This document shows positions 48,231 to 59,273 of a stretch of 64,000 bases of DNA, piece by piece. This stretch comes from Amblyornis subalaris (lineage: Eukaryota > Chordata > Aves > Passeriformes > Ptilonorhynchidae). The translations under genes were made by a program, and so were the position numbers. Every line of letters begins with the position of its first letter. Position 1 is the first letter of the stretch. Under the pieces are notes generated by a model. That model had not been told where the DNA came from, did not search any database, and saw only the letters and a program-made list of their open reading frames with translations. The stretch is taken from positions 124,001 to 188,000 of the forward strand of contig JACAXG010000105.1 of assembly GCA_018881555.1 (NCBI GenBank), in the 5' to 3' direction.

Positions 48231-51200
48231 TAATTTTTAATTAAGTAAAAAAAATAGTCAATTTAGTCAAAATAGGCTGCCAATGGGTGTCTTAGGCATG
48301 GTGATGTACTAGTTAAATGTTTAAACTAATAAGGATCAATTCCAATGCCCTGAATAGAGGTGTTTTAACATGTGTCCTGAATTATTTTAAGTTGCTATTC
48401 ATACCAGACTGATGGAGAGGACTTTCATTTCACTTTTGTGTGCGTATTTCTCTTGATAAATCTTTGTAAGCAGTTTGTATCTCGAATTTTGTAAGGAAAC
48501 AATTATTTTTGTTTCCACCTTGCGCTGGTGTTTGTTAAAGGTGACTTTAATTTTTCTATCTAATATGAGCAGTTAACTCTATCCCTGTATCTTAATCCTT
48601 AAAAGTGAGTTCATGAGACCCTAGAAAAGAAGCTTATCTTCTCTAGCTACCTCACCAAACATGAAGCAACACCTACATCTATGTAAAATGCATAGCCTTG
48701 TTTCGCAAACTGGTGATGAAAGGATCTTCAAGCAACTAGAAGTAACTAGGAAAGACTCTTGATAATACGGCAGGNCATTTAGGAATTATTCTGAAGCTAC
48801 AGATGTCACAAAGGAGTGTGTGTGAAACACCTGAAAAACTTTGTTTCCCAATTTGAAGCAAAAATGACTATTAAAGATAAAATTTTAAAACAATTGTTAT
48901 GTCAATAAAAAGGACAAAGTTTCCCTTAGGGACTTAGATAATTTAGAAATAGAGCTGTAATGAATACCATGAGCTGCAAATGAAAAGAAACATCTTCTCT
49001 TTCAGCCGATTTTTATGGAACATAGCATACCAGAATCAAAGTGACTGCAATTAGCACTGATTTTGTCAGCAAGTTAATAAGAACAAAATAGTATATCCTA
49101 GAATGTTATCTACAGATAGTGTCACTAGAAAACCATTATTAAACTCTAATATTCCATGCTCACTACAAGAATGCATTTTAAATCAACATTAATAAAATTG
49201 ATATGCGTATAAATAAAATCTATTCTAAGATTTGACATAATGAGTGCATGTTATTTAATAACACAGTAGTTAATTTTAAGGGGTTAAACGTCCAAGCAAA
49301 ATCTATTAAAAAATGTTTGGAACACCTTTCTTTTTTTTTAGAGTCATGGGTAAACTGAATGGAATTTAAAGAACGCATTAGTGCAATTATTAACAAGTTC
49401 CATTAAATTTTTTTCTGTATCAAGTCCCTCCTCCCACCAAATTAGGTGAATAGATCTTGCTAGCACAGTCCTAGTGGTACTGCATGCAAGTAAAATAAAT
49501 GAAGAAGAAATATGCAACAAAAATGCTAAAAAATGCATTTTTCTTTTTGTGTTTTCCCAAAGTGTAAGGTTTTTAAACTAGTTACTTCATCAAATTACAT
49601 ATCCACTGGCTATTGATGTGTTGTAGTGTAGGAAGTGGACTTTGATCACCGTTTTTGCCTCAGAAAAGCTTGAAATAATTTCAAACAAACCTTTCAGCTT
49701 TCTTGGGATATATAAATTAGGATAGTTTTAATGAACCTTTTTTATAAATTGAAGTTATCTCTACCATTTTGTTAAGTTATTGCAAAACTATCATGCTTGC
49801 AAATTGGGTCATGTATAGAGAAATATGCTTCTAACCTAAAATGCATCTTTCTATATCTTTCATCTATCTGTAATCTGATATCAAATACTTAATCTAATAT
49901 CCAGGCACTATATATATATACATATGTATATATATATATACACACACACACACACAAAGATGTGGGTATTTGAATATTAGGAAATAGAGGAAAAAATATC
50001 TTAATATAGTCTTAAGTTGGCTGTCATACCTATGATACTGTGTATGATTCATATAAAGAATTGATACTGTTTTCCAATATTAGGATTTTTATTATAAAAA
50101 CATGTATGCACATGGCAAATTCTGCAAGCATTTGTTAGATGCTGTTTAATTTTTGGGGTGGGGAATGGGGAATGACATATTATGCCATATTCAAAGACTA
50201 ATCTATCTCTTGTATCCTCAACAGCACAGTACTTGTAAATACGGAGTTTTAGCTGCTCCATACAGAGCAGATAGAATATGCTGGATTGTTGTGCACTGGG
50301 GAAACTGTCATCTACAGACTTCAAGATATGAAATTATAATGGATTCATCATGTAAATTTCCATCTGGGGATGAAGGGTCAAGTCTTCCTCTATAACATGA
50401 AATCAGATCTTTCATGATCTCCTTATAGCATGAGCGATTAAATGCATATGAACAAAAGGTTGGGGCCTCCTTCTTTCTTTTTTTTTTCTAGTGGGTGAGA
50501 AAAGGAATCTAGTGAATCTGTATTGATGAAAAGCTGGGTTATCTGAAAGCCCAGATTCTCTTTCCTTAAAATGATCCTCAAACTTACTTTAAAATAATGT
50601 CTTCTTTATGCAGAAAATGTTAAACAACCGACTTTGGCCAATAACTTTAGCAAATTCTTTGACTTGACTAATGAATCAGACAAATCTTACTACATTGATG
50701 GTTTGCGAGCATCTGGAAGAACAGAAAATGTAGGTGGTATTTGTTTGGGAAGGCTTACAGGTCCTAATGGGGTTTCTTCAGAGCTCAGGATCTGTCCTGT
50801 CAGATATATGTATATCAAGTATTTTAATGTTTTGTCAGACTAACTAGGAATTAATATAAACATTTGTACCAGACAAAGTGTTAAAAACCTGTATGTAATT
50901 GACTTAGCTTATGTTTCTATTTTGGGGAAAGCTGAACCCACTGTCCAAACTACATTGATTGTAGTGACCTGAGCTCAGTTCCCACCTTGCTCCACACTTG
51001 TGGTATTAGTAAGGAGAGGAAAGGAATCTGACTGTGCTGTAAACTTGCAGCAAAGCATGCATCCTTTTGGAATACCTACTCTCCTTGAATCCATGGTAAG
51101 TACAGATCTGGGCCTATATTCCTTGACCCAAACACTTGGGTGGAAAAGGAAAATACTGAGTGCAGTTATTCTTACTTTCTACATGGAAGAGTAGACAAAA

Positions 51201-51971
51201 GCATAACCTAACCTATTGTGAATTACTATAATGGTGAGATAGTTTGCTCCTGTCTGTGGTATATTAATTAATTAAAAAAATTAAATTGCTACAATACTGA
51301 TATTTACTCTGAAGCAACACGAAGTGGACTCAGTTTTATGCAATTAAAACCAATTATATAGTTATTTGATTGTAAAAATTGTATATCAATAGGGAAACAT
51401 AATTTAAGGCTATTTTATTTAATCTCTATCATTTTAATTACAGATGTAAAGTGTGGGTGGCAAGGCGCCAGAAGCAATTTTATACAGGCTACCCAGCAAG
51501 CAAAACAATAATGACCAGCTATATATTAAAAAACTTTTTGAAAAGTTGTTAAAAAGTTAAAAATGAGGTTTCTGATCTTGAAAAATCATCATTTACAAAA
51601 CAAAGTATAAGAAAATAAATTACCTCCCGAATAATCTGTTTTGTTGGGAATCATGTTGTAAAGAAAACAATTTTGGTTCTGTGCAATTCTGGTTCTTGGT
51701 TATAAACCCCAAATTAACTTTGAGCTGTGTAATTATATTTATTGCTGTCATATTTTGGAAAGAGAGTATTTTAAATCATTGAAAATATGCACATCCTCCC
51801 CCCCATTAGTTTATTTCCTATGACAGGACCTGTTCATATTGATAGATTTTATATCTACAGAAGGATTTCAAATGAACAGTTTTAAATATAAATTAAAACA
51901 TCTCAGAGGTGCACTGAGCTTCATATTTTTATTGCAATAGCTAGTTACTGAGACTCGGAGTTCTCCTTAAA
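48231..51971. other. Non-coding DNA with TA/CA microsatellite
   Basis: AT-rich. A compound (TA)n-(CA)n run lies at about 49912-49956. No coding or RNA gene recognised up to the provirus. Confidence 0.5.
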
Positions 51972-51977
51972 ACCAAA

Positions 51978-52541
51978 TGCGGCGCTGCCTCAGACCTGGT
52001 GAGCTCGTTGTTAATCGCCTCGCTGAAGAGTGCTCAGCGCCGCCTAGCACAGCGCCCTTGACAGGGAGCGGCAGCTCCACTTGAGGTACGCGTGAGGCTT
52101 CGATATGCTGGCCTCTTAGCCCTCTAACCAGTCTGCTGACTATCTTGAGTACGCCCCGGAGGTAAAGAATAGGGAGAGGCTCTTTCCGTGGAGTCCAGAG
52201 AGTTTATTCCCTAGGGGGTCCAGAGGGAAAGAACCCCGAGCACGGCTGTGCACGGGTTTTTGTATGAGGANTAAAGGNGGCGGGGAAAGGGANTACAACC
52301 AATGGGATAAGGGNAAGGGGGTGGTGACACAAAGTACAGAGCAAATAGGGAATANGGGNAGGCGGGATTACANACAGGGGACCAACCATCAACCGAACAG
52401 CTTGGAACTTTCTNGAACNGGGGGATNTGNCTTCANACCTCGTCCCCGCCCTNGGATCCTCCTTCTTCCACCCATTGGAGGGCGAGGACTTGATGGACNT
52501 TATCNGGCCACAGCCCNCGAGGGGGCTGTGTCAACCCAACA
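51978..52541 (-). repeat. 3' LTR of class II provirus
   Basis: Left copy in plus coordinates. On the minus strand it begins TGTTGGGTTGACACAG and ends in GCCGCA. AATAAA on the minus strand lies at 52203-52208. About 20 ambiguous bases lie in the U3 half. The env frame ends inside it at 52433. Confidence 0.95.
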
Positions 52542-53746
52542 TCTCCCCCGTTTTTGTTTATTAATTTTAACATGTACGATTTGAAACAACATAGGAATAA
52601 GAATATGAGAAAAATAATCGCAACGAAACCTACAATTGTTTTTAAAATTGATCCTACCCACCCGGATAGCCCCCAGCCCGTAAACATTCCTCCCAACCAG
52701 TCCTCTCCTTCCCGCCTCAGCTGATGGACTTGTTCTTGGATCCTCTTGATGGTTGTATGAATGCTTTCGGAGTGCGATGACAAATTGAAACAACATAGTC
52801 CTTCGAATTCATCGCACCCCCGACCGTGGGCGAGAAGGAGGAAGTCGATGGCTGCCCGATTCTGCAGAGTGGCGTGCCTAGTTGTATCCTCGTCTGCGAG
52901 GAGTTCGCTTAGAGCCTTGGAGGTTAGGTTGGCATGTTTGCCCAGCCAACATTCAATATGTTTTATCTGTCCCAAGGCTCTAGCGGCTGCAGCCCAGGGA
53001 AGTAGCACTGACATTAATGTAATTTTTGACCTTGACCAAGATGTTATATCCGAATCACAATTTTCCTCTATTTCGCCAATTGATCTCTTCACAACGCTTG
53101 TTTTTTGAGCCGAATCAGAATTTTGCCACTCCAGCAAATGTTTTTTGTCTGGAGTCAGCAGTGCTAATTTCCCCAGGGTGCAGGGCCCTCCTCGTAGACG
53201 GGAAGGGATTCCTGCCCAGGCCCGGTTCCCACAGATGAAAAACACCCCTTTTGGAAGTGTCTTGGGGAATTTTGTGGACTTGGCTTGTGTCGGTGCGGTG
53301 ATGTTGCACCAGAAAGCCAAACGATATTTTTTCTCTGAAGGTGTCACGTCCAAGATGTATGGCTTTCTCATATCTACACCCTCCTGGCTTACCCACTCCC
53401 TTGTGCTCAATTTATATTCAAAATTNACACAATATTGGGCCTGAGAGGACCCCAGTAGGTCGAATTCCTGGGGTTCCTCTTGCATGGATGGGTAGAGCCT
53501 CGTCCACTCATCCCAGGATCTAACCGGGTCGGGCTTCTTTCCTGCAAAAGGGTACTCGTTGGATCGGAGCAGAATCCCTACTAGGCACGTCGACATCGGG
53601 TTTTCTGCGTTATCCATCGACAAACACAGGCCTTCCTGGTTGAGGGTCCTGGCTAGGGTGGTCCATATGTTGAGTCTAGGCTGGGGCACTATCCATCCTG
53701 TAGCCGGAAAAGCTGCTAACAGGAGACATAGGTGGAACAACATCAT
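52433..53746 (-). CDS. env: Envelope glycoprotein, alpharetrovirus-type TM
   Basis: Envelope precursor of 437 codons from the ATG at 53746; a splice acceptor lies 22 bases upstream, and the leader has no AUG before its donor. Residues about 2-17 form a signal peptide. The surface subunit is short (about 200 residues after the leader) and ends SVVKR, a basic cleavage-like site. The transmembrane subunit then has Cys at its positions 9 and 45 bracketing an internal hydrophobic loop (LMSVLLPWAAAARAL), as known for avian sarcoma-leukosis virus TM. It then has the immunosuppressive-like LQNRAAIDFLLLAHG region, a CX6CC motif and a membrane helix at about 368-387. Three N-glycosylation sequons are visible. 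The last 36 codons lie in the 3' LTR. Several codons are ambiguous, mainly near the C-terminus. Confidence 0.88.
   Translation of the reverse strand: MMLFHLCLLLAAFPATGWIVPQPRLNIWTTLARTLNQEGLCLSMDNAENPMSTCLVGILLRSNEYPFAGKKPDPVRSWDEWTRLYPSMQEEPQEFDLLGSSQAQYCXNFEYKLSTREWVSQEGVDMRKPYILDVTPSEKKYRLAFWCNITAPTQAKSTKFPKTLPKGVFFICGNRAWAGIPSRLRGGPCTLGKLALLTPDKKHLLEWQNSDSAQKTSVVKRSIGEIEENCDSDITSWSRSKITLMSVLLPWAAAARALGQIKHIECWLGKHANLTSKALSELLADEDTTRHATLQNRAAIDFLLLAHGRGCDEFEGLCCFNLSSHSESIHTTIKRIQEQVHQLRREGEDWLGGMFTGWGLSGWVGSILKTIVGFVAIIFLIFLFLCCFKSYMLKLINKNGGDVGLTQPPXGLWXDXVHQVLALQWVEEGGSXGGDEX
52542..52559 (-). other. Polypurine tract of class II provirus
   Basis: On the minus strand, A-rich then GGGGGAGA directly abuts the TG of the 3' LTR. 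It lies inside the env frame. Confidence 0.85.
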
Positions 53747-53768
53747 TGTGATGGGTGGGTAGGTCAAT

Positions 53769-53770
53769 CT
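53769..53770 (-). other. Predicted env splice acceptor
   Basis: Minus strand reads TTTTTCTCTTTTAG, a strong pyrimidine tract plus AG, 22 bases before the env ATG at 53746. Paired with the leader donor at 59272-59273 it would give the subgenomic env RNA. Confidence 0.65.
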
Positions 53771-53865
53771 AAAAGAGAAAAATATGAGTGTAAATTATAT
53801 GCAATATATTACTTAACATAACATACTCGGTTGACCCCTTAACTCCCCCCTTTGGGTTTGAGAAA

Positions 53866-56579
53866 CTAAAATCCTGATTGTAAAAATCCGTAAAGGTCTT
53901 GCTGCTCCTCCACACTCCTACGCTTTCTCCTCCACGCCGCAGCTGTAACATCCTTTGGTTCTTCTTGGGGCTTGTCCGATGGTGTCTGAGATTGCAGATA
54001 TGGCTTGACCCACTTCCCCGGAATCCATTTGAGGCCTTGTGGNGTGAGGACACACGCGTATCCTCTNCCCCAAGTNATTAGGGAANATGGGCCTTGGGTG
54101 GACANTGTCTCAGGGTCTTTAATAATTACAGGCGGGTGCTCCTTAAGTTTTGTTGNNTTCGAGTTGTAAAAATGACGGAGGACCGGTGGNTTTGGGTCCT
54201 CAAAGGAGCAATTGAGNAANTTTATTGTGAACAANACCTTAGCGAGCCTNATTACNGGTATTTGAACTGTGTCCTCTCCCCTTTGCAGNTCTAGCAGNCT
54301 CTTTATAGTGCGGTGAGTTCTTTCCACCACCGACTGTCCTGTGGGGGAATGCGGTATGCCAGTAGTATGGGCCACACCCCAAAGCTGTAGAAAATGCTGG
54401 AGGGCTCGAGATATGTAGGCCGGCCCGTTGTCTGTTTTTATTTGTTTGGGGACCCCCAGAGTGGCGAACGCCTGGGTCAGATGGTTGACCACATCCTTGG
54501 CTTTCTCCCCCGCATGGGCCGAGGCGAAGACTGCTCCAGAGAAGGTATCCACNGAGACNTGTACATATTTCTGNCTGCCNAACTCAGGCACATGGGTTAT
54601 GNCCGTCTGCCATAGCTCACAACTGCCNAGGCCTCGGGGATTNACCCCCGAGCCGAGAGATGGGAGCTGATGTTTTTGGCAGTTGGGGCATGTGGCCACA
54701 ATAGCCTTTGCCTGGTCCCTGGTAAGATGGAACCGGCGAACCAAGGCTGGAGCGTTCTGGTGGAATATGGCATGGCTCAATTTTGCTTGCTGGAATAGGT
54801 CTGGCACAGTCGAGAGGTGCGCTGGCATCGCCAATGCGTCAGCCCTCCGATTTCCCTCGGCGATGAAGCCTGGCAATGCGGAATGCGATCTTATGTGCAT
54901 AACATAGAAAGGTTGCTCTCTGTGGGAGATGAGATAAATCAGCTTAGAGAGCAAGCTGTATATTTTCGGGTTTGACACCTCCTTGAGCATTGCGTGCTCA
55001 GCTCTAGCAGTCACTCCAGCTACGTAGGCCGAATCAGTGATCAAATTAAATGGTTCCTTGAACCTCTCAAATGCTCTGACGACCGCGGCTAACTCTGCAA
55101 CTTGAGGTGATCCTTGGACCACCTCGACATCAGACTCCCACCTCTGAGTCTGAGGATCCTGAAGCCAGGTGATTACTGACTTACAGGATGCTCCTGAGCC
55201 GTCTGTAAACAATGTCAGAGCATTGAGTGGCTTCTTACTTTGTACCTGTTTAGGAATAATTTTGAGTGCCAATCTCAGCAAGCTGTGTTTTGGATAATGA
55301 ATTGAAATTTGGCCTGAGTAACTGTCCAAAGCGTACTGGAGGTTGTCGTTTGTTTGAAGAAGATTTTCCAGTTGGTCCAGATTTAAAGGTAGGTATATGC
55401 ACATAAAATCACACCCCGCGAGGGTTCGGAGTCGCACCCTCGCCTTGGTGATGAGCCTTGCCATCAGCTCCTGCGGCTGTGTAATGCTCTTGGATGGCTG
55501 GTGCGAGAGGAAGACCCACTCGATGAGTAACAAGGGGTCTCTCTGCACCTCATCCCATTGGAAAATAACCCCATGAAGGTACGGCATATCCCCAAGGATA
55601 GCCAGCCTGAATGGCAGTTTGTGATTATATCGGTGTACCTGTCTCGTGGAAATTGCTCGTTGTACCTTCTCAATAGATTTCTTTGCTTCGTGTGTCAGCG
55701 TTCGTGGTGCTGTCAGCTCGCAGTCTCCCCTCAGCAGGTTGAAGAGCGGTGCGAGGTCTTCGGTGGTAAGGCCAACGAGTGGCCTGACCCAGTTGATAGT
55801 TCCGCAGAGTTGGTGTAACTCCTGCAGAGTCTTTGGGTGGTCATTAATCTGCACACTCTGGGGGGTAATGGTTCTTTCAGATATTATCAACCCCAAGTAT
55901 TTCCAGGGGCAGGTCCGTTGGACCTTTTCGGCCTGAATCTCAAAGCCCTCCTCCTGCAGAGCCTTTAAAACCAACGACATGGTCCAGTTTACATAGCTCT
56001 GCGTTGGGGCGCACACCAACAGGTCGTCCGTGTAGTGGTAAATGATTGCTTTGGTGGCCACTTTCCTGATGGGCGATAAAATGCGGGCGACGTACCACTG
56101 GCAAATGGTCGGACTATTTTTCATGCCCTGAGGCAAGACCCGCCAGTGGTACCGCCGCATGGGAGCTTCCCTGTTGATGGATGGGACAGAGAACGCGAAC
56201 CGGGGGGCGTCTCTAGGGTGGAGGGGGATGTTAAAAAAGCAATCTTTAATATCTATGACTGCTAGCTTCCACTTTTGTGGAAGCATAGCCGGCGATGGCA
56301 TTCCGGGCTGCAGAGGTCCCATGTCCTCAATGACTTCGTTTATTTTACGCAAGTCGTGGAGGAGGCGCCACCTGTCCTTCCCCGGCTTTCGTATAACGAA
56401 AACTGGGGAATTCCAGGGGCTGTTTGAAGGTTCAATGTTGCCCTTGAGCAACTGCTCCTCCACGAGAGCGTTGAGCGCTTCCAATTTTGGTCTTGCAAGG
56501 GGCCACTGATCCACCCACACTGGAGAATCTGTCTTCCAATGCAGTGCCTGGGTGGCGCGCTCCGCAGTGGCCCTTCCTA
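53866..56579 (-). CDS. pol: Pol: RT, RNase H, integrase
   Basis: Read after a -1 slip at 56580-56586 and open to the stop at 53866; the same frame is open upstream to about 56646. Residues here count from 56646. RT: first Asp in IDIKD (132), YTDD at 205-208, the class II form. RNase H: TDGSG (Asp 482), Glu 518, TDSA (Asp 538) and RRADALA (Asp 603). Integrase: HX3H at 625-629 and CPNC at 653-656; second Asp in KTDNG (739) and Glu in VVERTH (775). The first integrase Asp position (682) falls on an ambiguous base, so it cannot be read. The integrase C-terminus (KWIPGKWVKPY) is present. The frame has no internal stop; about 25 codons in the integrase half are ambiguous. Length and order are as in betaretroviruses. 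Confidence 0.92.
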
Positions 56580-57307
56580 AAAATCCCGAGGTCGAGATGG
56601 AATCTCGACCCGGGCACCCCATTGGGACATAAGATCTCTGCCCCACAATGTCAGGCCGGAGTCCGCAATGTAGGGCTTTATAGTTGCAACCCTACCTTCC
56701 GGACCTTCCACTTGTATTAGATGTTTTGATCTTAGGGCAGTCAAAGTTCCTCCTATCCCCATTACGACGCCCTCATCCGGACGCTGCTCCCATATTGATG
56801 GCCATTCATGCGAGCTTATGACTGTAACGTCAGCTCCAGTGTCCATCATTCCTGTCAGTGTCACCATTCCTCCCTGAGTCTGAAGCTTACACTTCAGCAT
56901 GGGCTTGCTACGCCCTACTACTTCAGCCCACATGACCGACGGCTTCCCTACGGGAAGCACGACGGCCTGTGTAATAGGGCTCCTCGCAGGAAGGAAGAAA
57001 GGTGGGCGGTGACACTTGACGTGAATGATGGACTGCCCATCCTGATTTGTCCTAATGACCGCTGGTGTTATTTCAATTTCCTGTGGAGTGTTTTCCGCAT
57101 TCCCAACCACAAATATATCAGTGTTTGGTAAGGTGGTGGAAAGACTCACTGCGATTAAGGTTCGCTGCAGGGAGTTGAGGTGTAGAGGCTCGATCGTTAA
57201 AATGTCAGTCCAGTGTTTTTGGTCTTTGTCCGAGGTGTTGTCGTATACTGTGACGGCTGCTCCATTTTTATCCTGGCGCGGGGCCGTCTTGCCGCGCTCG
57301 CTTACTG
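56577..57307 (-). CDS. pro: Pro: aspartic protease in its own frame
   Basis: Expressed by a -1 slip from gag at 57308-57314 and ending in TAG at 56577. The active site MDTGADVT has DTG at 56835-56843, and the LWGRDLMSQWG motif typical of retroviral proteases follows. About 155 residues precede the active site. Part of this stretch (HRPPFFLPARSPITQAVVLP) resembles the C-terminal half of a betaretroviral dUTPase domain, though I cannot confirm the catalytic motifs. The C-terminal G-patch seen in several betaretroviral proteases is not visible; the frame stops soon after the protease core. No ambiguous bases or stops interrupt it. Confidence 0.88.
56580..56586 (-). promoter_or_regulatory. Pro-pol -1 frameshift site GGATTTT
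   Basis: In the pro frame the bases read G GAT TTT immediately before TAG. The heptamer differs at one base from the GGAUUUA used at the mouse mammary tumour virus pro-pol junction. A -1 shift here enters the open pol frame. Confidence 0.75.
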
Positions 57308-59125
57308 GTTTCCCGCCGGTGAGATAGTGGGTGGCTGTCCTGCTTTCCCTGTGCCTCCTGGGGAGAACCTCTTGAAATTCTTATTATTTTTAACTCTGCA
57401 ATCTTTAGCCCAGTGAACTTGTTTGCCACAGTTATGGCATGCTCCTCTGGGGTTATACACCTTCCTAGGCCCTTGTCTCTGTGGTGTTTCCACTGCCCCT
57501 ATATTGATATGCCTCTTCTTGGTTGTGTCAGTCTCAACCACTGCAAGTCTAGTGCAGGCCTCGACCATCTGTGTCAGGGAAGGGGGAGGATCGAAGGGCA
57601 ACGACAAAATGACCCTTCTACAAGCGTCATTACAGTTAGCTTTCGCTAACTCCTTTAACATTTCCTCCCTCATTCCCGNATTTTGAATTTGCTTGTTAAT
57701 CAATTGTTTTANCCGGTCGACAAAGTCAATGAATGGTTCCGAAGGGCCTTGCCTGATTGCAGTATAACTTGCAGTGGGAGCTTGCTTAGGGGGCATTAAG
57801 TTTAGTGCTCTTTCAGCCGCTAGAGTGCTTGCCTCTAGGGCAGGCCTAGGAATGAGAATTGCTTGATCTTGGGGTCGCGTGAAATCCCCTTCCCCAGTCA
57901 GATGTTCTATTGTTAAATTGGCATTGCCATCCTGTAGAATTAAGTTCGGGAGAGCGTCCCTTAAAAGTCTTCTCCATGCAGCCTCCCAAAGTAAATACTC
58001 CAAAGGTGTCAAGAGACACGATAAGACATTTTTGATGTCGTGGGGGACAAGCGTATTCGCCGTAAATGTAGCATGGAGAAGGCTTTTAAAGTATTCGCTC
58101 TCGCGACCAAACTCCTTTTGGGCTTTGCACAATTCCTTCAGGTTTTGATAACCGAAGGGCTCCCATCTGGGGTTTAGGCCTAAGCGGTTGTATATTACAG
58201 GGGCCACTAGTGGATGGTCTTCATTAGGAGTATCGCTTCCGGTCCCGATGGCGTGGGAACCGGAAGGTAGGCCGTGGGAACCGGAAGGAACAACCGGATG
58301 GGAGGGGCCGGAAGTGGGGTGTGAGAGGGCGGAGTCCCAGGAAAGGCGGGGCTTCCCGACGCTGTGGGAGGGACCCGGCGCAGACACACCCAACGACGCA
58401 GAAGGGGCGGGACCCGACGCCAGGGAGGGGTCCGCGGTCAACACTTCCGGGGAGAAGGAGGAAGAGGTGGGGTAGTTAGGGAGCGAGGAATTTTGGGAAG
58501 AAGAAGGCAAGATGGAGGGCTTCGCCACGTGGCGACCGCCATCTTGTCTCCTACCCTCCGGTCCGCCATTTTGTGTGAAACAACTGGGATCTGAAACTGA
58601 GGGTAGAGGGTTTGGATAGTGGGCTAAGGAAAGGTCCAAGGCAACCTGGCCAGGGCCACCTTGGCAATGGTGCAAAGCAGAGCTGGAGGAGCCAGGGAGG
58701 CGGTCGCAGCCCTGTGTCAATTGACAGTCTGCTCTCTCCAGCCTGCTCTGCTTGAGGATNGAGGTTCTGGGGACTCGGGGTGAGGAAAGCNGGGTACGGG
58801 ATGAANTCTCTAAATTGGGGTTGGATTTCTGCTTTTCCTCCCTCTTGCTCTTAGTTACGATTACATCTCTAATCTTTACTAATAAGGGAAGGAATTTCTC
58901 CACTGAGCTGTCCCCTCTCCTCATGGAGAGAACCAACATCTCATCTACCGCTTTCCAGAAGGATACCTTCTGGATTTCTTCTAATGTAACCTGCGGTAGG
59001 TTGCAGAAAATCCATTTAACGAATTTCTTTAACGTCCCCTTATTAAACGTAATACCCTCCCCCCTAAGGGAATCCCCAACTTGGACGAAAATCTCCCTTT
59101 GGGCCCGGGAAAGTTTTACACCCAT
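57302..59125 (-). CDS. gag: Gag polyprotein of class II provirus
   Basis: 607 codons from ATG at 59125 to TAA at 57302. The start MGVKLS has Gly2 and a Ser at position 6, fitting N-myristoylation of a matrix domain (about 1-100). A Ser/Pro/Gly-rich middle (about 105-330) follows, with CCGGAA-type repeats at the DNA level. The capsid begins near NPRWEPFGYQNLKEL and contains the major homology region QGPSEPFIDFVDR (about 459-471). One zinc knuckle, CX2CX4HX4C, lies at about 563-576; its usual Gly before His is Val. No second knuckle is seen before the stop. A few codons are ambiguous (near 57679, 57712, 58760, 58791 and 58806), none forced to be a stop. The TAA lies three bases past the slip site used to reach pro. 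Confidence 0.9.
   Translation of the reverse strand: MGVKLSRAQREIFVQVGDSLRGEGITFNKGTLKKFVKWIFCNLPQVTLEEIQKVSFWKAVDEMLVLSMRRGDSSVEKFLPLLVKIRDVIVTKSKREEKQKSNPNLEXSSRTXLSSPRVPRTXILKQSRLERADCQLTQGCDRLPGSSSSALHHCQGGPGQVALDLSLAHYPNPLPSVSDPSCFTQNGGPEGRRQDGGRHVAKPSILPSSSQNSSLPNYPTSSSFSPEVLTADPSLASGPAPSASLGVSAPGPSHSVGKPRLSWDSALSHPTSGPSHPVVPSGSHGLPSGSHAIGTGSDTPNEDHPLVAPVIYNRLGLNPRWEPFGYQNLKELCKAQKEFGRESEYFKSLLHATFTANTLVPHDIKNVLSCLLTPLEYLLWEAAWRRLLRDALPNLILQDGNANLTIEHLTGEGDFTRPQDQAILIPRPALEASTLAAERALNLMPPKQAPTASYTAIRQGPSEPFIDFVDRXKQLINKQIQNXGMREEMLKELAKANCNDACRRVILSLPFDPPPSLTQMVEACTRLAVVETDTTKKRHINIGAVETPQRQGPRKVYNPRGACHNCGKQVHWAKDCRVKNNKNFKRFSPGGTGKAGQPPTISPAGNQ
57308..57314 (-). promoter_or_regulatory. 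Gag-pro -1 frameshift site GGGAAAC
   Basis: In the gag frame the bases read G GGA AAC, one codon before the TAA. GGGAAAC is a canonical slip heptamer, the one known at the Mason-Pfizer monkey virus gag-pro junction. The -1 frame opened by it is the protease frame. Confidence 0.88.
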
Positions 59126-59200
59126 CTTTAACTCAATTCCCGACGCCCTAGATTCACCCCTAGCTGGAAAAATGTTAAATAAACCAAAACCTGAGGGGCC

Positions 59201-59240
59201 AACTGAGACGTAAAGTCTCCAACTGAGACGTGTAGTCTCT
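59201..59240 (-). repeat. Tandem 20-bp hairpins in gag leader
   Basis: Two adjacent 20-base units, 59201-59220 and 59221-59240, each with GAGAC and GTCTC arms around a five-base loop. They lie between the splice donor and the gag start, so only in unspliced RNA, where packaging signals are usual. That role is inference. Confidence 0.7.
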
Positions 59241-59271
59241 CCACTCTAATATCCCCTAGATCGGGATGCTT

Positions 59272-59273
59272 AC
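59272..59273 (-). other. Predicted leader splice donor
   Basis: Minus strand reads GGAAGGTAAGC, near-perfect to the donor consensus, 147 bases before the gag ATG. No AUG lies between the primer site and this donor, consistent with env starting at its own AUG. Confidence 0.75.

Noticed and set aside
58188..58594. Open frames on the plus strand opposite gag of the class II provirus
   Set aside because: They mirror the Pro/Gly/Ser-rich gag segment and contain no known motif; antisense shadow.
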